Shown here piece after piece: positions 8,557-13,556 of a stretch of DNA of 13,556 nt. A program made the translations under genes and the position numbers. Source of the DNA: Larix sibirica. Taxonomy: Eukaryota; Streptophyta; Pinopsida; Pinales; Pinaceae. A model generated the notes under the pieces. The model saw only the letters and a program-made list of their open reading frames with translations, was not told where the DNA came from and did not search any database. Every line of letters begins with the position of its first letter. Position 1 is the stretch's first letter. The stretch lies in the NCBI GenBank assembly GCA_004151065.3, contig NWUY0300089491.1, positions 1 through 13,556 of the forward strand. The letters are read 5' to 3'.

Positions 8557-9130
8557 TACCTTTGGGAATTAACTAAATATTTTATATTTTTTAAATAAAC
8601 TTTAACTTTTAAGATTTGTTATTATAATTTCAAATGAGAAATGAAACGTATTATTATTTTATAAATTTTGGTCTTGAATTTTAAATCTATTGTTATTATT
8701 ATATATATTGTAAAATTCTTGTTTCAAATTTATTGTAAATACCTTCTATATAAATTTATATAAAAATATGAATTAAACAAAATAAACAATTATAAAATAT
8801 ATATATATATATATATATATAATAATAATAATGAGAAAATGGTTGAATAATTGAGCTTTCAACCTTTTACCCTTAACAATCCACAAAACATCTAAAAAAA
8901 ATAAAAGAATAAAAGGTGGGTTAAGGAGTTACCATTAAATCCACAAGGCATAGTGGAGAAGTAAAATACTTGTTTAGATCTCTTGTTATTGTTACATTCA
9001 ATGACAGTTATAAATATTTCATACCAACCCTATTGGAAAAGATCAATATTATGCGACAGCCAGCGAATGTAAACAAAGCTATCCTGAATGGATATTTCTA
9101 ACTATAAGGTATCTTAAAACCATTGGTTTA
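8557..9130. other. AT-rich remnant with an AT microsatellite
   Basis: Probably decayed internal sequence of the second element, but no gag or pol translation is recognisable. It contains (AT)12 at 8797-8820 followed by about four AAT units to 8832. The region from about 8833 is poor in signals. On the minus strand a weak open frame runs through about 8950-9100, which may be an extension of the island to the right, but I cannot support it. Confidence 0.5.
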
Positions 9131-9134
9131 TTTA

Positions 9135-9470
9135 CGTACCAATGCACATGCCTCCATGTCTCTCACCAAAAGATCTGTGTAGAGCGAGAACAGTTTCAGG
9201 TGCCATCAATTTTTGCACCATAAATCTCACGTATCGCTCAGCCCTCTGAATTTTGGCCAAAAAAAAAGCTAGTATTCAAATTATTCTCAAATCATCTCTC
9301 CTCTGGATCATGTCAAGGATCTTCGACGATGGAGGGCTCTGGATCTTCGTCCAAATATTATACAAAAGTTGAGCGCAATCCAGAACTATGATCATTTCTT
9401 TCTCTATTTCAAATAGATCCATCTTTCTTTGGCTTATTGACAATCTATTAATTGTTGTAGATCTGCACTT
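9135..9470 (-). pseudogene. Unidentified minus-strand coding relic, segment 1
   Basis: One minus-strand frame runs from 9470 down to 9135 with a single stop (TGA at 9278-9276): 64 open codons, the stop, then 47 more, ending at TAA 9134-9132. The translation is protein-like, with MDLFEIEKEMIIVLDCAQ in the first part and LMAPETVLALHRSFGERH in the second. The sequence ATTG|GTACGT at the end would make a good splice donor, so the stop after it may lie in an intron. I do not recognise the protein. Another minus-strand frame over the same bases is rich in charged residues, and a + strand frame of 80 codons (9388-9630) overlaps, so the strand is not certain. Confidence 0.3.
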
Positions 9471-9562
9471 TTATGTCTATCTTAATGCATATCTGTTGAT
9501 TCTGGTCTTTACCAAGAATAATCACGGGGCACTGGTGATTGGATCCAATCTTTACGTCACTA

Positions 9563-9748
9563 AACCGAAGGTAGATGCTTCAGTGAAATTACCTGTGGCT
9601 GTCCTTTACCTCATTGAACAAACAAGGTAACAACTTCGATAAAGTCATCAGGGTGGCTACTGGCCGGTTTACCGGTAGTCGATCGAATCCACATCTTTTC
9701 AATCAGTGCATCGCAGTGATCCAAGCTGGTTAGGTTAGGTAAAGTGGC
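9563..9748 (-). pseudogene. Unidentified minus-strand coding relic, segment 2
   Basis: The frame is open for 45 codons from 9748 to 9614, has a TGA at 9613-9611, and continues 16 codons to TAG at 9562-9560. It includes HCDALIEKMWIRSTTGKPAS and a Val/Thr/Phe-rich tail. Just upstream another minus frame is open for 38 codons (9851-9738, HRNTPNIPSSTQAAKN...) and overlaps its start, so one frameshift could join them. The TGA falls where an Arg codon CGA would fit by a C-to-T change. Family unknown. The overlapping + strand frame (9388-9630) is a competing reading. Confidence 0.28.
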
Positions 9749-9905
9749 TTAGGTTGATTATGTCCAGTTCCAAATTTAGGCTGGTCTCTGCTAGTGGGTT
9801 TGTATTTTTAGCGGCTTGGGTTGAGGATGGAATGTTTGGAGTGTTCCTATGTCATAAAAAAAAAAAGTTAGGTAAAGTAGGTTCTCTGTTGGAGGGCTGG
9901 GGTAA

Positions 9906-9951
9906 AGGAAAAGATAAAACGATTAGGGTAGAGGAAAAGATAAAACGATTA
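9906..9951. repeat. 20-bp direct repeat, period 26
   Basis: AGGAAAAGATAAAACGATTA occurs at 9906-9925 and again, unchanged, at 9932-9951. It lies at a junction where the open frames of both strands break, so a small duplication may have caused a local frameshift. Confidence 0.95.
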
Positions 9952-10322
9952 TGAATAATGGATGATATTGATTTCTGTATTTCTGCTATGTATCACTCTT
10001 TTTCTTTTTTCTTCCACCCACTCATTGAAGTGCACCAAGATATTCTTCATATCGCTGAAAATAACCAGACCTGCCTACTTTTCCACCGCGTGCAGTGGGG
10101 ATTCATCCATTGTGAATACTTAGATTCCCTATATTCCATGCTGCGTGACATAAATTGTAATTGCTTTCGGATAGAGCGTGCCCTGAATTTCCCTTGTTAA
10201 TTCACTCCTCCATTGGCCTCCCTCCAAGATTCCCAGCACCCTCGTTGTTTACTAAATACTAGATCCAAACAGCGACCCACACGCTCGTCGGTCTGAGGAT
10301 CCGAGCCACCTAGAAGCTCCTT
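9952..10322 (-). pseudogene. Unidentified minus-strand coding relic, segment 3
   Basis: Two overlapping minus frames are unusually open. One runs 10322 to 10050 with only one stop (TAA 10199-10197), about 91 codons, beginning KELLGGSDPQTDERVGRCLD. The other is open 10248-10132 and again 10074-9952, including GLVIFSDMKNILVHFNEW. A frameshift between them would give a continuous product, but I cannot decide where. The + strand also has an 80-codon frame here (9958-10200, MDDIDFCISAMYHSF...). Neither strand gives a family I recognise. The excess of open frame together with raised GC suggests former coding DNA, or an organellar fragment, in preference to ordinary spacer. Confidence 0.28.
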
Positions 10323-10360
10323 CTACTTCTCACCTAGAACTATAGGCGATCAATTATCAT

Positions 10361-11186
10361 TGAAGGGCTTAAAATGAATAAGCATCAACCAAAGTGTTCC
10401 ATCTTTCTCGCTCTTGCATTCAATTTTTCATGGCTTTATTGATCAACTATCTCTAAGGAGAAAAGGAAGATACACAACGAGTCTCTTAGCAGAGAGATAA
10501 TTAGCAATTGTCTCAAAAAGTGCAATAAAATGTCAAAGAAAAGAGATATGAAGTGTAAAAAATAAAATAAATGCAATGAAGACCTTTATTCTCCTCATAA
10601 AAATGTTCCTTGTCATTTGGTACTTCACACTTTAGATTGATGAAAATCATTAGGAACCAATTAATTTAAATGGTTTAAAAATCTATGTATATGTATGTAT
10701 TCATTGTTCACATTTAAATTAACATATTGAGGAACCAAATGTGAACCCAATAAATATGTGTGTTTGGTTTTTGTTTGAAACTATATATATATAATATTTG
10801 CTATAATACTAATGACTTGATTAGGGTACAAGTTGTGTTAGGAAGGTAGAGGCACAAATAGAAACCATCAATAGGCATCGACATATTAAAATAATACAAC
10901 ATTAAAGCATGAAGCAAAAGTTGTAGGAAAACTGGAGAATGAAAACATTGTTTACAATAAAGTTTATGTACACAACTTCAAATATTAATAATACGAAATT
11001 ATATAGCTTATGTGTATATCCATCTTATCTTGGAGAAGACTATAAAATCCATGCATGATTTCTTAATCTATAATGATGAACATTTCAATTTGTAATTGCA
11101 TCTTATATGTAAAAGCATCTTTCTAAATAGACTCTAAACCTTCTTAGCACAAAATATGGATATTGTAAGGTTGATTTTTTTAAGTT
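10361..11186. other. AT-rich non-coding stretch with a nested inverted repeat
   Basis: No supported gene. A perfect 12-bp inverted repeat, TTAATTTAAATG (10661-10672) with CATTTAAATTAA (10711-10722), overlaps a second perfect 10-bp one, GTTCACATTT (10706-10715) with AAATGTGAAC (10737-10746). AGGAACCAA also appears twice here (near 10652 and 10730). These could be remains of a small foldback transposon, but borders are unclear. Confidence 0.5.
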
Positions 11187-11227
11187 AAAAACATACATTT
11201 ACCCTCTATGGTAAATGTATGGTTTTT
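11187..11227. repeat. Hairpin 1: 17-bp stem with one bulge
   Basis: AAAAACATACATTTACC (11187-11203) pairs with GGTAAATGTATGGTTTTT (11210-11227) across a 6-base loop, with a single bulged G. It sits four bases from hairpin 2, so the two may be parts of one structured transcript or two adjacent foldback elements. Confidence 0.85.
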
Positions 11228-11231
11228 ACAA

Positions 11232-11304
11232 CCAAAAACAATGAGTGCAATTCAACTAAATCCAAATTGATGAGGAGTTAGTTGAATTGCACTCATCGTG
11301 TTGG
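11232..11304. repeat. Hairpin 2: perfect 19-bp stem, extendable
   Basis: ATGAGTGCAATTCAACTAA (11241-11259) is exactly complementary to TTAGTTGAATTGCACTCAT (11278-11296) across an 18-base loop. Beyond one mismatch, pairing can be extended outward with small gaps to about 11232 and 11304. A perfect stem of this length is far beyond chance in a window of this size. It could be a small-RNA precursor, a MITE or a recent inverted duplication. No flanking target duplication is evident. Confidence 0.92.
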
Positions 11305-11669
11305 AATAGCAATAGGGTGCCCTTATCATGCATGTTTCCTTATTACATACGTTTTTATCATTGCAAAACTTGCATTTTGGGGTCAACTTTGTACATCATG
11401 GACCCATAAGCTAGTGGATGGCATGTTTCCTTCGGACTTGAAAAATATATAAGTACAAGAAATGACAGGGAATAATTCCATGCTCTGTTTCACTTTTATG
11501 CGCATGGGAGCAATATCATATGTGCCCTTGAATGGCTCTTGCTTGTGATTTACAACCCATTATAAAATCCAAAACTAGCCTTGAATCAATGAGCCATTAA
11601 TTCCATTAGATTCATCACAACAAGTCTTGAGTGAACACTACATTCATCATCGGACACAAGTAAATTTTC
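11305..11669. other. Spacer between hairpins, nothing found
   Basis: No open frame, repeat or regulatory motif that I can support on either strand. Confidence 0.5.
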
Positions 11670-11797
11670 CAAGGATTTCTAGTTTATTATTGCATAAATG
11701 GTTTTCAACCAGTATGTTCAATTTCACTTAAAACACATAATTTGATTTAACACATCAAATGGAAATGTTTTATGCAATGATAAACCAGAAATCCTTG
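11670..11797. repeat. Hairpin 3: 29-bp stem, 70-base loop
   Basis: The 29-base arms at 11670-11698 and 11769-11797 are complementary except at two positions (one of them a possible G-T pair). The arm sequence begins CAAGGATTTCTAGTTTATTA. The loop holds a smaller foldback, ATTTGAT with ATCAAAT. The whole is 128 bases, a size usual for plant microRNA precursors, and also for short MITEs. There is no matching duplication at its edges. Strand and transcription are unknown. Confidence 0.9.
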
Positions 11798-13465
11798 AAT
11801 GTTTGTGTAGTCGTGTAATGATGAGTGAAATGTTTACTCAAAATATGTACATTGAAAAGCATTTAGGCAATAATAAACAAAAAATCGTTGTCAACATTTC
11901 CAGCTTCACAAACCTCCATTTTAAGATTAATCATACCTCAATATTGAGAATCCTATCAACTTGGGTACTAATATACCACTTACTTTATTGGCCAAACAAT
12001 GTTTAGGTTTCTTGATGCTAAGAAAGGGTTTGAATCTGCGAAGGAAGTTGTGAGATTTAGTTTGATGGTGAGAGTGAGGTTCAACATTTCATCAAAGGAT
12101 CCTCAATTTTGTTGGCTTTGGAGTTTTGTTTTTTATTTTGAGTTTGATGCAATGATTGTTGATTTCTTCAATGTCAAGGTGATGGTTTCACAAAAATGTT
12201 GTTCATGCTTCAAACTCGCTCGTTAGAGGCTAGGAGCACTCTTGTCTAACTATACACAATAATAATAACTAAGAACATATTGAAATCCATGCCTAGTAGG
12301 AAAAGTTGTTATCACATGCATCAACTATGTAGGTGGTATGTTCCTTATCTCAAAAGATTAATAACAAACCATATATCCAAGAATATATTCACTTGTAATA
12401 ATCCCTGGTAGATCTCAAGATGATTCACAAAACATATAAGCATCAAATGATAAAAATTCCCTTTTACTTCATTAAATCATAAAACCCTTCACGTAGGGAA
12501 ACACCATACAATAATCATTTTATTGAAGGATAAACCCAACTCCTTTCTCCTTGAGGGGGTAGCATCCAAATGTTCAATGCTTCAATAAGATAATAATTAT
12601 TGACATCTCATAAAGTGGACTCTATCCTTACTTATAGTTATTTAAAAACCCTAACTCTGACCACTACAACATCTACATTAATAAATGAGCCATATTACAT
12701 TTGTTGCATGATAATGACCTAGTTGGCCTTATAATAGTAAAGAACATTGTATATATATTAAATAGCCACCATACCTATATTTTTCTCAACTCTAATGGCC
12801 CCTTTGACCCCCATTACATCAATGAGGACGATCCCACTAATGGATGCCACCAATAACTAGGTTTGGCCAATGATGGAAGTAGTGGAAAGAATTGAGATCA
12901 ATCCCTAATTATGTGCCTACCATTATTTTGTTATTTTCTCTTTCTTGTTAACAAATTCAACATGGATCATGTAACATGCATGGCAATGTTAAAAGGCTCT
13001 CGTGGAAAGTGACCTTGTTGTAATTGTTTCCACTGTGAAATGGTTTCTTTGTCATTGCTTTTGCAACATAAAATATTTCATTGAAGAGAGGAGGCTAAGT
13101 CAAAATTGGTAATTTTTTGTGACAAGTTTAGATTATTGACCCCTTTCAAGGGGCCTATTTATGCACTTTCTATGTAACTATATGCATTATCAAAGGTTCA
13201 TTAACCGAATCATTTGAATATTCCCATAATTGAGTGGTAATAATTTGTTAACATTACATTTCATCTACTAAATGATTACATTGTTCATGCTATGATTAAG
13301 TATTTTTAACATCCCAACTATGAATTGAAAGATTAATGATCTTATTGAGTTTTAATTAGTGTTTTTATAATTAAAATTGATGTTGCATATGAAATGTTGT
13401 CTACTCAATAATTTAATTTCTAGGTTTTTATACTATTTGGAATTTGAAATTAGGTCTTTATAATG
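11798..13465. other. AT-rich non-coding stretch
   Basis: Two short + strand frames (11803-12006 and 11999-12226) overlap end to start. The second begins MFRFLDAKKGFESAKE, but neither has a recognisable motif, and both have the composition expected by chance, so I do not call them genes. At 13140-13153 CCCCTT-TC-AAGGGG is a perfect 6-bp palindrome followed by CCTATTTATGC, a TATA-like arrangement seen in some plant LTR promoters. TGTAATAATCCC at 12394 resembles an LTR start, but no matching end was found. Confidence 0.45.
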
Positions 13466-13556
13466 GAGGTGTCCCAAAGAGTGCACAACTCAAGATTTAC
13501 GGTGATGACTCCCTATCTCAACCACTAGACCACACCCCAACTGCTACAACAATAAA
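13466..13556 (-). mobile_element. tRNA-derived SINE-like head, cut by the window end
   Basis: Read on the minus strand, GGGGTGTGGTCTAGTGGTTG contains TGGTCTAGTGG (13532-13522), a full match to the tRNA/SINE A-box pattern TRGYNNAGTGG. About 31 bases further on, AGTTGTGCACTC (13490-13479) lies at the right distance for a B-box (GGTTCGANNCY) and is a degraded match to it. This spacing is that of an RNA polymerase III internal promoter. GGGACACC follows. The tail and target duplication cannot be defined, and a decayed tRNA gene is an alternative. Confidence 0.42.

Noticed and set aside
11803-12226. Two overlapping + strand frames of 67 and 75 codons
   Set aside because: No recognisable domain, biased Phe/Val/Ser content and no supporting promoter or splice signals; chance in AT-rich DNA is sufficient.
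12394-12420. TGTAATAATCCC resembling the start of the LTR at 7932
   Set aside because: Similarity stops after about 12 bases and no matching ...TTACA end with a primer site follows.
13140-13165. CCCCTTTCAAGGGG palindrome followed by TATTTATG as an LTR promoter
   Set aside because: Suggestive arrangement, but no LTR borders, primer site or coding region could be placed around it.
1-13556. CRISPR array, rRNA genes, intact tRNA genes, bacterial-type operons
   Set aside because: No regularly spaced repeats, no conserved rRNA segments and no complete cloverleaf were seen; the window is eukaryotic.

Overview
The window looks like repeat-rich, AT-rich nuclear DNA of a seed plant. The evidence is a decayed Ty3/gypsy retrotransposon of plant type with a tRNA-Asp-like primer site, a second LTR element with an initiator-Met-like primer site, microsatellites, plant-style splice signals and a tRNA-derived SINE-like end. 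A gymnosperm is possible from the style of the element, but nothing here proves it. I see no intact protein-coding gene, no rRNA and no CRISPR array.

Layout. 1-3213: non-coding AT-rich DNA with an AC microsatellite, a 125-bp tandem duplication and a few exon-like segments bounded by splice-like sites. 3214-3944: a broken coding segment (Arg/Gly-rich start, Pro-rich middle, Ser-rich end) directly after a well-formed intron acceptor. 4197-7931: a decayed Ty3/gypsy element in + orientation, made of a proposed 5' LTR, primer site, gag, protease and RNase H. The RNase H follows the protease after only about 75 codons, so there is no room for a reverse transcriptase. The main frame carries twelve in-frame stops but almost no net frameshift. 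7932-8542: an LTR of a second element (TGTAA...TTACA) followed at once by a decayed primer site; it cuts off the RNase H, so the elements are nested. 8543-9130: AT-rich remnant with an (AT)12 tract.

About 9135-10360 is a compositional island, richer in GC and CpG than its flanks. It has long open frames on both strands, those on the minus strand joining into a plausible broken gene. I could not identify it; an old nuclear gene or an organellar insertion are both possible. 10361-13465 is AT-rich DNA without supported genes, but it has three strong foldbacks between 11187 and 11797: a 17-bp stem with one bulge, a perfect 19-bp stem, and a 29-bp stem with two mismatches. They are candidates for small-RNA hairpins or miniature inverted-repeat elements. 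The window ends inside a minus-strand tRNA-like SINE head with an A-box.

The genes do not form a pathway. The picture is successive transposon insertion and decay, with two unexplained gene-like relics (3214-3944 and the 9.1-10.4 kb island) and a foldback cluster as the points worth pursuing.
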